From assembly GCA_965225715.1 (NCBI GenBank), contig CBDDBK010000002.1, forward strand, positions 806,001-870,000: a DNA stretch of 64,000 nt, written 5' to 3'. Position 1 is the first letter of the stretch. Every line of letters begins with the position of its first letter. The notes beneath the pieces were generated by a model that saw only the letters and a list, made by a program, of their open reading frames with translations, was not told where the DNA came from and searched no databases. Source of the stretch: CBDDBK01 sp965225715 (GTDB lineage Bacteria > Bacteroidota > Bacteroidia > Cytophagales > Flammeovirgaceae). The position numbers and the translations under genes were made by a program. Of the stretch, positions 47,700 through 56,599 are shown piece by piece.

Positions 47700-49735
47700 G
47701 GGAGAGGAAACCTCGCAGGTTTTAAAAACCTGCGAGGTTTGTTAGGAAAACCCTCAAGGTTTTTTGAAACCTTGAGGGTTTGGAAGATTTGAAAGTCAGC
47801 TGTTTAAACCTACTAGGTTTTAAAAACCTCGTAGGTTTAGAGGAACAATGTTTTAGATGACATTTGATATTATGGGGAGTAAGGGAAAACCTAGGAAACC
47901 TCGTGGGTTTTAAAAACCCACGAGGTTTGTTAGGAAAACCCTCAAGGTTTTTTGAAACCTTTAGGGTTTGGAAGATTTGAAAGTCAGCTGTTTAAACCTA
48001 CGAGGTTTTAAAAACCTCGTAGGTTTGGAGGGACAATGTTTTAGATGACATTTGGTATTATGAGGAGTAAGGGGGGAGAGGAAACCTCTCAGGTTTTAAA
48101 AACCTTGAGAGGTTTGTTAGGAAAACCCTCAAGGTTTTTTGAAACCTTGAGGGTTTGGAAAGGTTAGAAAATCAGCTATTTAAACCTACGAAGTTTTTAA
48201 AACCTCGTAGATTTAGAGGAACAATGTTTTAGATGACATTTGGTATTATGAGGAGTAAGGGGGGAGAGGAAACCTCGCAGGTTTTAAAAACCTGCGAGGT
48301 TTGGAAATGTTGAAAATCAGATATTTAAACCTACGAGGTTTTTAAAACCTCGTAGGTTTAGAGGAACAATGTTTTAGATGACATTTGGTATTATGAGGAG
48401 TAAGGGGGGAGAGGAAACCTCTCAGGTTTTAAAAACCTGAGAGGTTTGGAGATGTTGAAAATCAGATATTTAAACCTACGAGGTTTTTAAAACCTCGTAG
48501 GTTTGGAGGGACAATGTTTTAGATGACATTTGGTATTATGAGGAGTAAGGGGGGAGAGGAAACCTCTCAGGTTTTTAAAACCTGAGAGGTTTGTTAGGAA
48601 AACCCTCAAGGTTTTTTGAAACCTTGAGGGTTTGGAAAGGTTAGAAAATCAGCTATTTAAACCTACAAGGTTTTAAAAACCTCGTAGGTTTGGAGGGACA
48701 ATGTTTTAGATGACATTTGGTATTATGAGGAGTAAGGGGGGAGAGGAAACCTCATAGGTTTAAAAAACCTGAGAGGTTTGTTAGGAAAACCCTCAAGGTT
48801 TTTTGAAACCTTGAGGGTTTGGAAAGGTTAGAAAATCAGCTATTTAAACCTCGTAGGTTTTAAAAACCTCGTAGGTTTGGAGGGACAATGTTTTAGATGA
48901 CATTTGATATTATGGGGAGTGAGGGAAAACCTAGGAAACCTTGTGGGTTTTTAAAACCCACGAGGTTTGTTAGGAAAACCCTCAAGGTTTTTTAAAACCT
49001 TGAGGGTTTGGAATATTTGAAAATCAGCTGTTTAAACCTACGAGGTTTTTAAAACCTCGTAGGTTTGGAGGGACAATGTTTTAGATGACATTTGGTATTA
49101 TGAGGAGTAAGGGGGGAGAGGAAACCTCGCAGGTTTTTAAAACCTGAGAGGTTTGTTAGGAAAACCCTCAAGGTTTTTTGAAACCTTGAGGGTTTGGAAA
49201 GGTTAGAAAATCAGCTATTTAAACCTCGTAGGTTTTAAAAACCTCGTAGGTTTGGAGGGACAATGTTTTAGATGACATTTGGTATTATGGGGAGTAAGGG
49301 GGAAGTGGGGGTTAAACCTCGTAGGTTTTAAAAACCTACGAGGTTTGTTAGGAAAACCCTCAAGGTTTTAAAAACTTTGAGGGTTTGGAAAGGTTAGAAA
49401 ATCAGATGTTTAAACCTACGAGGTTTTAAAAACCTCGTAGGTTTGGAGGGACAATGTTTTAGATGACATTTGGTATTATGAGGAGTAAGGGGGGAGAGGA
49501 AACCTCTCAGGTTTTTAAAACCTGAGAGGTTTGTTAGGAAAACCCTCAAGGTTTTTTGAAACCTTTAGGGTTTGGAAAGGTTAGAAAATCAGCTATTTAA
49601 ACCTCGTAGGTTTTAAAAACCTCGTAGGTTTGGAGGGACAATGTTTTAGATGACATTTGGTATTATGGGGAGTAAGGGAAAACCTAGGAAACCTCGTAGG
49701 TTTAAAAAACCTACGAGGTTTGGAAAAGTTTAAAC
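47700..49735 (+). repeat. 2 kb REP array with eleven orphan Kelch gene ends
   Basis: Eleven tandem units of about 145 or 185-200 bp. Each carries a palindrome with arms AAACCT(A/C)(C/G)(G/T)AGGTTT, usually a class-2 palindrome (AAACCCTCAAGGTTTT), a CGTAGG palindrome, then GGAGGGACAATGTTTTAGAT running into the last codons of a Kelch-type gene (NVLDDIWYYGE and a stop). Tails start near 47848, 48035, 48220, 48365, 48510, 48690, 48878, 49075, 49261, 49452 and 49640. One tail ends in TGA rather than TAA and two read DIWYYGE through TTTGATATT variants. Confidence 0.85.
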
Positions 49736-49756
49736 CTTTGAAGGTTTAAAAATACT

Positions 49757-49818
49757 AAAAACCAATTAGTTATATATTTTTTTAATTTCATATTAATCAT
49801 TAATCTAACTATTTTATC
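49757..49818 (+). promoter_or_regulatory. Conserved leader upstream of paralog F
   Basis: CCAATTAGTTATATATTTTT, followed by TTAATTTCATATTAATCAT, shared with A and E. Confidence 0.45.
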
Positions 49819-51969
49819 ATGAAAAATAAACTCTCTTTCTGGGCAAAAGTATTGCCTTTAGTTATATTAATAGCGGCAACCTTGAACACTGCTCTGAATT
49901 GTGATGATGGCGGGGTGGTCTTATCGCCTGCCCGCTTGGAAATAGCCCCTGCTGAATTGGACTTTGGCGAAAATGACAATAGTTTAGCTTTTGCTGTTAA
50001 GAATACGGGACAACAGAATTTGACTTGGACGGTATTCGAATCGGTGGATTGGATAAGCGATTTTCAAAATACGACAGGAAAAATTACGGGTACTGGCGAA
50101 AGCCAAATCACCGTAACTATAGACCGAGACCGTCTTTCGCCCGGCGATAATACGGGGTCTATTCAGGTGACCGCAGCCGCCGATGATGGCTCTGCTTTGG
50201 AAGGCGGAGCCAAAAATGTAACCGTGAAAGCCCATAAACCTTCGCCACCTGAGGTGAGCATGTCTGATAATGACATATCGGGCATAGGCTCAGCAGATGC
50301 GGTAGCAAGGGGCTTGATCGACAATATTGGCTCAGGAAATATCACGCAGCACGGACACGTTTGGAATACCTCTCCAAATCCAGACCTCAGCGACGGAAGC
50401 CTTTCAAAGACCACCCTCGGTGTTAAAACCGAAACAGGCACCTTCACAAGTCCATTGGCGAATTTGAATCCCAACGCCACTTATTACATTCGAGCTTATG
50501 CCATCAACAGCGCAGGAATAACGTATAGCAACGAAGTAACTTTTAGCACAGCTGACAACAATGCCTCTACAAATATAGTTTTGAGCAACGCCGCAATTCA
50601 GGAAAACCAAGCCAGCAATACCGTTATAGGTGTTTTGAGTACTAGCGACCCCGATGCCGGCGATACCCACACCTACAGTTTGGTTTCTGGAACAGGAAGC
50701 ACGGATAATAACAGTTTCAATATTAACAGCAACCAGCTACGCTCTTCTAATATTTTTGATTTTGAGACTAAAAACAGCTACAGCATACGCGTCCGCAGTA
50801 CCAATTTGGGCACCAATGACGCGATAGAACAGGCTTTTACCATTTCAGTAACCGACCTAAACGAAGCCCCGACCAATATCACCCTGAGCAATAGTACCAT
50901 TGCCGAAAACCAACCCAGTAATACCATAGTAGGCACTTTGACCAGCAGCGACCCCGATGCCGGCGATACCCACACCTACAATTTGGTTTCCGGAACAGGA
51001 AGCACGGATAACAGCAATTTTAATATCAGCGGAACAAGTTTACGAAGCTCTGCTGTTTTTGATTTTGAAGCCAAAAATAGCTACAGCATCCGTATCCGCA
51101 GCACCGACGGCAATGGCGAAAACTATGAAAAAAGTTTTACGATTACTATTACGGATGTCCTCAACATCATTGAAAATATTGCCAAGGTAACCGTATCAGG
51201 CGGCACCTTTGAAAGGGGTTGCAAAAGCGGAAGAGATGATATCAATGGGCATAGTTGTGATTCAGATGAATCGCCCTTGCATACGGTGACGGTTTCTTCT
51301 TTTAAGCTGAGTCAATACGAAATTACTAATGCCGAGTACGCTGCCTTTTTAAACGATTTAGGCGGAGTGAGTTCCAGCGGCAGCTATGCTGATCCCGATT
51401 TTGGCACTGTAACTTATGCGGATATCGATGATTCGGATTGCATGCTTTATTATAGTGGGGGCACCTTTTTGGTGGAAAGTGGTTTGGACAATTATCCGAT
51501 GATAGAGGTATCTTGGTATGGGGCGAATGCCTTTGCAAAGTGGGCGGGTGGTCGTTTGCCGACGGAGGCGGAGTGGGAATTTGCTGCCCGCGGCGGTACT
51601 TCAAGCCAAAATTATCAATTTAGCGGCAGCAACACGGTGGGCAATGTGGCTTGGTATAGTGATAACATCATTAGCACTGGTCAAAGCAATTTTGATGGTG
51701 TGCAGACTCATCCTGTTGGCACGAAGGCGCCTAATGAGTTGGGGCTTTACGATATGTCTGGTAATGTGTGGGAGTGGTGTCAGGATTGGTATGCTTCATA
51801 CAGCAGCACTGCTCAGACAAACCCTATGGGACCTAGCAGCGGTTCTAATCGTCTGGTGCGGGGCGGTTCTTGGAGCAATAACGCCCCTGTTTCGCGGGTG
51901 GCTGATCGCAGCAACGCCCCCCCGTCCGACACGTACTTCAACACTGGATTTTGGGTTTTTTTCCATTAG
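49819..51969 (+). CDS. BACON-FN3-cadherin-FGE surface protein (paralog F), DGR-type target
   Basis: An intact 716-residue paralog. Signal to Cys28; BACON (about 36-138); FN3-like (142-247); two cadherin-like repeats (about 250-445); FGE/C-type-lectin domain (about 455-716) with GGTFERGC, YEITNAEYAAFL, LPTEAEWEFAARGG and GNVWEWCQDW. The variable region is 51844-51969 (LVRGGSWSNNAPVSRVADRS...FNTGFWVFFH). The framework Arg of GFRV is Trp here (CGG to TGG), a change not explained by adenine mutagenesis. The FGE domain before the variable region is almost the same as in C and D. Codon usage is relatively G+C-rich. The gene is followed by a hairpin, REP palindromes and the second RAYT gene. Confidence 0.85.
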   Translation: MKNKLSFWAKVLPLVILIAATLNTALNCDDGGVVLSPARLEIAPAELDFGENDNSLAFAVKNTGQQNLTWTVFESVDWISDFQNTTGKITGTGESQITVTIDRDRLSPGDNTGSIQVTAAADDGSALEGGAKNVTVKAHKPSPPEVSMSDNDISGIGSADAVARGLIDNIGSGNITQHGHVWNTSPNPDLSDGSLSKTTLGVKTETGTFTSPLANLNPNATYYIRAYAINSAGITYSNEVTFSTADNNASTNIVLSNAAIQENQASNTVIGVLSTSDPDAGDTHTYSLVSGTGSTDNNSFNINSNQLRSSNIFDFETKNSYSIRVRSTNLGTNDAIEQAFTISVTDLNEAPTNITLSNSTIAENQPSNTIVGTLTSSDPDAGDTHTYNLVSGTGSTDNSNFNISGTSLRSSAVFDFEAKNSYSIRIRSTDGNGENYEKSFTITITDVLNIIENIAKVTVSGGTFERGCKSGRDDINGHSCDSDESPLHTVTVSSFKLSQYEITNAEYAAFLNDLGGVSSSGSYADPDFGTVTYADIDDSDCMLYYSGGTFLVESGLDNYPMIEVSWYGANAFAKWAGGRLPTEAEWEFAARGGTSSQNYQFSGSNTVGNVAWYSDNIISTGQSNFDGVQTHPVGTKAPNELGLYDMSGNVWEWCQDWYASYSSTAQTNPMGPSSGSNRLVRGGSWSNNAPVSRVADRSNAPPSDTYFNTGFWVFFH
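51844..51969 (+). other. Putative DGR variable region of paralog F
   Basis: It aligns without gaps to the regions of C and D. AGC, AAT, CCT, GTT, GAT, AGC, GCC, CCC and GAC occupy the variable codon slots, each an NNC or NNT codon. Confidence 0.75.
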
Positions 51970-51978
51970 TTCTGAAAA

Positions 51979-51990
51979 AGGCTTAAGCCT
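51979..51990 (+). repeat. Hairpin after variable region of F
   Basis: The palindrome AGGCTTAAGCCT lies 9 bp after the stop, in the same context as in C and D (preceded by TTCTGAAAA, followed by ATTGTTGAGC). Confidence 0.6.
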
Positions 51991-52011
51991 ATTGTTGAGC
52001 TAAAGCCCGGA

Positions 52012-52095
52012 GGAAACCTCATAGGTTTTTAAAACCTACGAGGTTTGGAGGTGTTAATTAAACCCGCAAGGTTTTTAAAACCTACGAGGTTTGTT
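52012..52095. repeat. REP cluster between F and RAYT 2
   Basis: One CGTAGG-class palindrome and one mixed palindrome (AAACCCGCAAGGTTTT paired with AAAACCTACGAGGTTT), 25 bp before the RAYT start. Confidence 0.75.
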
Positions 52096-52121
52096 TGGAA
52101 ATTTTTTTAATTTTAAAATTT

Positions 52122-52775
52122 ATGGGCAACAAACGGATTCCTTTTTTGGCAGGTAAAACTTACCACGTTTATAATCACGGCAATGGAAATGAAAATATTT
52201 TTCGTTGTCCTGAAAATTATCGGTATTTTTTGCAAAGGTATGCCCAGTATATTTATCCTATCGCCGATACCTTTGCCTATTGCCTGCTGCCCAATCATTT
52301 TCATTTTTTGTTGCGGCTGAAAGAAGAAAAGGTTTTGGGAAATTATTATAAAAGTTTGCGATGGGGAAACCCGCAAGGTTTTAAAAAAAACCTAACAAAC
52401 CTACGAGGTTTTAAAAACCTCGTAGGTTTAAACAGCAAACAGTTTTCCAACTGGTTAAATGCCTATACTAAAGCGTTTAACAAAAAATATGATCGAAAAG
52501 GGAGATTATTTTTAGAAAGTCTCGAACGCAAATTAGTCGATAATGATTCTTATTACACATGTTTGGTAACTTATATTCATAATAATGCGGTGCATCATGG
52601 CTTTGTTAAGGAAGCTATAGACTGGGCCTATTCATCTTATTATTCTTATGTTTCTAACAAGAATAGCAAGCTGAATCGCAAAGAGGTATTTACTTGGTTT
52701 GGCGATAAAAGGGCTTTTGTAGATTATCATCGCCAATCGGAACTAAAACAATGGGAGGTGGATTTGCCTTATTAA
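52122..52775 (+). CDS. REP-associated tyrosine transposase (RAYT), copy 2
   Basis: A 217-residue protein from the ATG at 52122 (MGNKRIPFLAGKTYHVYNHG), about 95 percent like copy 1 by eye. The HUH motif PNHFHFLL and the tyrosine region NAYTKAFNKKYDRKGRLF are intact. In-frame REP sequence at 52370-52430 encodes the linker NPQGFKKNLTNLRGFKNL, six codons shorter than in copy 1. It is flanked by REP clusters and stands downstream of a DGR-type target, as copy 1 stands near paralog B. Confidence 0.88.
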   Translation: MGNKRIPFLAGKTYHVYNHGNGNENIFRCPENYRYFLQRYAQYIYPIADTFAYCLLPNHFHFLLRLKEEKVLGNYYKSLRWGNPQGFKKNLTNLRGFKNLVGLNSKQFSNWLNAYTKAFNKKYDRKGRLFLESLERKLVDNDSYYTCLVTYIHNNAVHHGFVKEAIDWAYSSYYSYVSNKNSKLNRKEVFTWFGDKRAFVDYHRQSELKQWEVDLPY

Positions 52776-52830
52776 AAATCAAAAGTTTAACCTAAAAAAC
52801 CTCGCAGGTGGGCTGTTTAATTTGAGGGCT

Positions 52831-52863
52831 ACAGCTGTCAGGTCTTAAAGACCTGACAGCTGT
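52831..52863. repeat. ACAGCTGTC-type palindrome, copy 2
   Basis: A perfect 33-bp palindrome with arms ACAGCTGTCAGGTCTT and AAGACCTGACAGCTGT. It could terminate transcription from RAYT 2. The counterpart is at 5050-5083. Confidence 0.75.
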
Positions 52864-52980
52864 GAGTCAATTAAAAAAAAAGGTGTTCATTTTTCTTGGA
52901 CTTTTTAAAAAAATTGCTTAGTATATGGTTCTAAAATTGAGATAGTTTAATTGGTTTTTGATGATTAATCGGCTTATCGA

Positions 52981-53110
52981 ATGAAATATTTAGATCCTAA
53001 GAATGATTTGACCTTTAAAAAAATATCAGACCATGCTTGAACACCATAAATATATTAATCCACTTACGGATTTTGGTTTTAAAAAATTAGGTGGTGTTAT
53101 ACAAAATATG
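52981..53110 (+). pseudogene. Remnants of two Rpn-family genes
   Basis: The first 13 codons of an Rpn gene (MKYLDPKNDLTFKKI) run into a second, different Rpn start (MLEHHKYINPLTDFGFKKL at about 53033), which then decays. Neither has a nuclease core. The first corresponds to the truncated gene at 4325-4897. Confidence 0.65.
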
Positions 53111-53129
53111 ATGTCAAATTTTACACCTG

Positions 53130-53835
53130 CCCGTTATTGATATAAAAGAAAGCTAACATCTGGCTTTGCGATGATTAGACTTCTTTTTAGAAAAGCAACA
53201 GGTTCTACGAACTAAACGGCTGATTCGATGACGCAGACAACAATTATTACCCGCTATACCCTTTGTAAAACATTTGCCTATCAAATGCTTACAATCTTCA
53301 AAGCCCCCTTTAAATGCCTCCCAGTTATCGGTACAAACTTCTTTGAAACCAACACCAAGAGCCTTTAAACTAGACCATAGACGCTGCACTGTTTTGCGAT
53401 CACGCTTGCCCCAAGCCCAAGAAACTATCTCGCCAATCTGACGACAATACGCATCAATCAACCAGTATTTCTGCCCCTTATTTTTCACATAAGACCAAAG
53501 CTCATCAACCTCTAAGCTAGCATAAAAACGTTGTTTGGGCTTGATAGAAACCGTGGTATTGGCAAGAATAGATAAAACTTTTTTAGGACTAATACCTTCT
53601 AATTCAGAAATATCCCTAATACCTACTCGTCTGACAAGCATATGTTTAACCCGCTCAGTTATTCCTTTTTGACACCCTCGATAACTCAGCTCCTGAGGAG
53701 CTATAAACTGCCGACCGCAGCTTTTACACTCATAATTTTGCTTCTTCCATTTTTTCTTATATCTTTCCCTTCGCATTTGGGGCATTTTAGGGTTATTTCT
53801 ATCGTCATTTTGTCTTATTTGGGTGAAACAAATGA
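53130..53835 (-). pseudogene. IS1-family transposase, frameshifted at both ends
   Basis: The probable start is the ATG at about 53815, reading MTIEITLKCPKCEGKDI, the normal InsA zinc ribbon. One base is missing in the A-rich stretch at about 53745-53755, so the second cysteine pair (YECKSCGRQF) lies in another frame. The middle is complete: an HTH region, then the DDE core with LEVDELWSYVKNKGQKYWLIDA, EVCTDNWEAF and HRISRLVRRTCCFSKK. At about 53160 another small deletion moves the C-terminus (DVSFLLYQ) out of frame. The catalytic residues survive, but the element looks inactive. It is a single-ORF IS1 type. Confidence 0.75.
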
Positions 53836-53866
53836 ACAAATTTAACTCTAAATGTCTCAATATCAA

Positions 53867-54189
53867 AAATATTTCCTTAAATCATACTTTCTACAACAAC
53901 ACCAACATTTTTAATATATTCAGTATCAAACCCGGGCAAGTCTATTATATTTAGGCATTTTTGTAAAAAATGGGAGAGCTTGTAAATATACACTTTTTTT
54001 ACAACATAGAGTCTAATAAAAAAAAATATTTTTTTATACTATAACTGTCCCAATTCTTAAAATATAATTTTTATAATTTACAAAAAATTATTAATCAATA
54101 TACTATGAAAGTGGCTTTATCGATTCAATAAAATAATTTCAAATGAATCAACAGTACAATCAAAATAAAATAGCGTGGCTATAGTATTA
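53867..54189. other. Intergenic region with dispersed repeat
   Basis: No gene. GTTTGATA-type sequence with CCCGGGCAAGTCTATT at about 53930-53946 is the inverted match of the sequence at 987-1003. The end CATAGAGTCTA at 54005-54015 resembles the terminal repeat of the small insertion inside dgkA. Confidence 0.4.
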
Positions 54190-54828
54190 TTATAATTTTC
54201 TAATTAAGGTCAAACCATCTTCAATAGGCATAATTATTTTTTCAACACGTTCATCTTCAGCTACAAAAGTATTAAAATCATGAAGACTTTGCGTTATTTT
54301 ATCATTTTGACGTAAATAGTTATCTGCTACTTTTCCTCTCCATAAAACATTATCAGCTAAAATGACTCCACCTTTTCTAATCTTTAACATGAGCATTTTA
54401 TAATAGTTCAGATAATTCTTTTTATCAGCATCGATATAAACAAGATCAAAAACCAAATTTAACGTTGGAATAATATCTAAAGCTTTACCATGATGAAAAC
54501 AAATATTTGAGCTATACTCTGAATTAGCAATATAATTTTCCCTTATCTCTTTATAAGATAGATTATTATCTATACTGTGTGTAATGCCTTCTTTAGCAAG
54601 TCCTTCAGATAAACATAAAGTTGAATAACCTGTAAAAGTTCCTAATTCTAAAATGTATTTTGGACTTATTATTTTGGAAATTAAACTTAACAAACGACCT
54701 TGCCATGCACTCGTCAACATGTTTGGTGCTTGAGTTTTTAGATAGGTCTCTTTTGATAAACTATAAAGAAAACTTGAAGTCTTAGAGCTGTGGGTTATAG
54801 CATATGATTTAACAGTTGGAGAAATCAT
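54190..54828 (-). CDS. SAM-dependent O-methyltransferase (class I, OMT family 3)
   Basis: 212 residues with the Rossmann-fold motif LELGTFTGYSTLCLSEGL (SAM binding, about 59-76), the acidic motif FDLVYIDADKKNYLNYYKML (metal and catalytic region, about 130-150) and GGVILADNVLWRGKVAD. The arrangement is that of bacterial homologs of caffeoyl-CoA/catechol O-methyltransferases, which use a divalent cation and SAM. The usual second-strand acidic end (TIE.N) is here HSIDNN. The substrate is unknown. It is divergent from mgtE. Confidence 0.88.
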   Translation of the reverse strand: MISPTVKSYAITHSSKTSSFLYSLSKETYLKTQAPNMLTSAWQGRLLSLISKIISPKYILELGTFTGYSTLCLSEGLAKEGITHSIDNNLSYKEIRENYIANSEYSSNICFHHGKALDIIPTLNLVFDLVYIDADKKNYLNYYKMLMLKIRKGGVILADNVLWRGKVADNYLRQNDKITQSLHDFNTFVAEDERVEKIIMPIEDGLTLIRKL

Positions 54829-55120
54829 GTTATCTTTTTAAATGGTCTATAAATGAAACTATACTTGTTTTTTTTCGTATTTCTTAGTTATTCTAATTTT
54901 TAATAATACATTTTTATAGTTATAAAAAATTACCTTATGAAATATATAAATATGTACACATTTAAAAAATATAAGTTACCTTCTCTTCGTCTTTTTTTAA
55001 AATTATCAGTAAGGTATTATTTTTACTTTATTTATGTTCTTAATATTATATAAAGACAAAAATTGCCTTTGGAATTATTATTTTTTGAAAATAAATAAAT
55101 AAAATTAAAATATAAATTTA

Positions 55121-56458
55121 ATGCAAAGCACAGACACGTTAGAAGATATTTTAAAACAAAATAATAAAGACAAATTAAATAATATTTTTAAAGGTATGCA
55201 TGCAATGGATATATCTTTAATGCTTAATAATTTAGATTTAAAAATTTTAAACCCTGTTTTTTCTATGTTAGAAAAACCTTTAGCTTCTGAAGTCATCAAA
55301 AATTTCGAAGCGCCTATCCGACAAAGTTTATTAAAAACTTTTTCTTCCAAACGTATTGCCCTACTCATAGAACTTTTAGATTCTGATGACATCATAGATA
55401 TTTTAAAAGAATTAGATAATAAACGACAAAAAGAAGTACTTGACTACTTTCAAAACTCAAGTAGAATAACAGAATTAAATAATATTTTAAATTATAAAGA
55501 TGATAGCGCAGGTAGATTAATGGCTACCGAATTAATAAAAATAAATATTAATTGGCAAGTTCATGGATGTATTCAAGAAATTAGAAGACAAGGTAAAAAA
55601 GTCAATAAAGTTTATTCTATATATGTTGTAGATGACTATAACCGATTGCTTGGAACAGTATCTTTAAAAAAAATTATTTCCACCGAAGATACTGCTACCG
55701 TCAAAGATATATATGATCCAAATACAATAAAAATAAAAAACTTTGCTTCTAAAGATTTGGTAGCTGATTTAATGCGGCGTTATGATTTAGAATCTTTGCC
55801 TGTAGTCAATAAAAAAGGTACTCTCTTGGGACGAATTACTATAGATGATACGGTGGATATTATTACTGAAAAAGCTGAAGAAATTCAACAAATAATGTCT
55901 GGTATTTCCAAAGATGTAGAACATGAAGATACAATTTGGCGGGTTTGTACTGCTCGATTGCCTTGGTTAATTATTGGCGTATTTGGGGGATTATTAGGAG
56001 CAAAATTTATAGGTTTTTTTGAAATGGATCTAATAGAAATTCCGGCTATGGCTTTTTTTATACCTTTAATCACAGCAACAGGTGGTAATGTTGGTATGCA
56101 ATCATCTACTTTAGTAGTTCAAGGCTTAGCTAATGGTAACGAATATTTGAATAGATTATTTTCAGGATTTCCCAAAATTATAGCTATATCCATCATTAAT
56201 GCTCTGATCATTTCTTTACTCGTTTTTGCTTTTAGTATCGTTTTTATAAATTATAGTATCAGTTTTATCGTTTCTATTTCTCTTTTTTTTGTAGTTGTTG
56301 CTTCTTCTTTAGTCGGTACATTAACACCACTGATACTCCACCGTTTAAATATTAATCCTGCCTTAGCTTCAGGTCCCTTTATCACTACCCTTAATGACTT
56401 GGTTGGGTTGGCACTTTATTTCATGATAGCCAGAATTTTATTAGTTTTATTTATGTGA
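55121..56458 (+). CDS. mgtE: Magnesium transporter MgtE
   Basis: 445 residues, standard family length. The cytoplasmic N domain occupies about 10-125. Two CBS domains (about 130-255; YSIYVVDDYNRLLGTVSLKKII, SLPVVNKKGTLLGRITIDDTVDII) gate the channel by sensing Mg2+. The membrane part (about 285-445) has five hydrophobic helices and the pore signatures TATGGNVGMQSSTLVVQGLA and PALASGPFITTLNDLVGLALYF. It imports Mg2+ as a dimer. It is monocistronic, and its 3' side borders the putative replication origin. Confidence 0.93.
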   Translation: MQSTDTLEDILKQNNKDKLNNIFKGMHAMDISLMLNNLDLKILNPVFSMLEKPLASEVIKNFEAPIRQSLLKTFSSKRIALLIELLDSDDIIDILKELDNKRQKEVLDYFQNSSRITELNNILNYKDDSAGRLMATELIKININWQVHGCIQEIRRQGKKVNKVYSIYVVDDYNRLLGTVSLKKIISTEDTATVKDIYDPNTIKIKNFASKDLVADLMRRYDLESLPVVNKKGTLLGRITIDDTVDIITEKAEEIQQIMSGISKDVEHEDTIWRVCTARLPWLIIGVFGGLLGAKFIGFFEMDLIEIPAMAFFIPLITATGGNVGMQSSTLVVQGLANGNEYLNRLFSGFPKIIAISIINALIISLLVFAFSIVFINYSISFIVSISLFFVVVASSLVGTLTPLILHRLNINPALASGPFITTLNDLVGLALYFMIARILLVLFM

Positions 56459-56599
56459 TTCTATTTTACAATTCTAAAATCTACTGTATGATTTGAAAAT
56501 TTGAGGAAACTTAATTTAGAAACCTATTTTTTGAAAAGTTACTAAACACCTTCTAAAACAAATTAACAATAACATCAAAAACTACTCATATTTATACAT

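Noticed and set aside
47700..49735. CRISPR-like direct repeats with spacers
   Set aside because: The repeats are palindromic REP units of variable period, the intervening sequence is itself repeated rather than unique, and no cas gene is present.
34316..51604. Many antisense ORFs of 60-130 codons within the BACON-cadherin genes
   Set aside because: They mirror repeated coding sequence, have no start context or family match, and recur only because the paralogs are similar.
53130..53835. Programmed frameshifting in the IS1-family transposase
   Set aside because: The shift lies within the zinc ribbon rather than at the usual insA/insB junction, and a second shift breaks the C-terminus, so decay is more likely.
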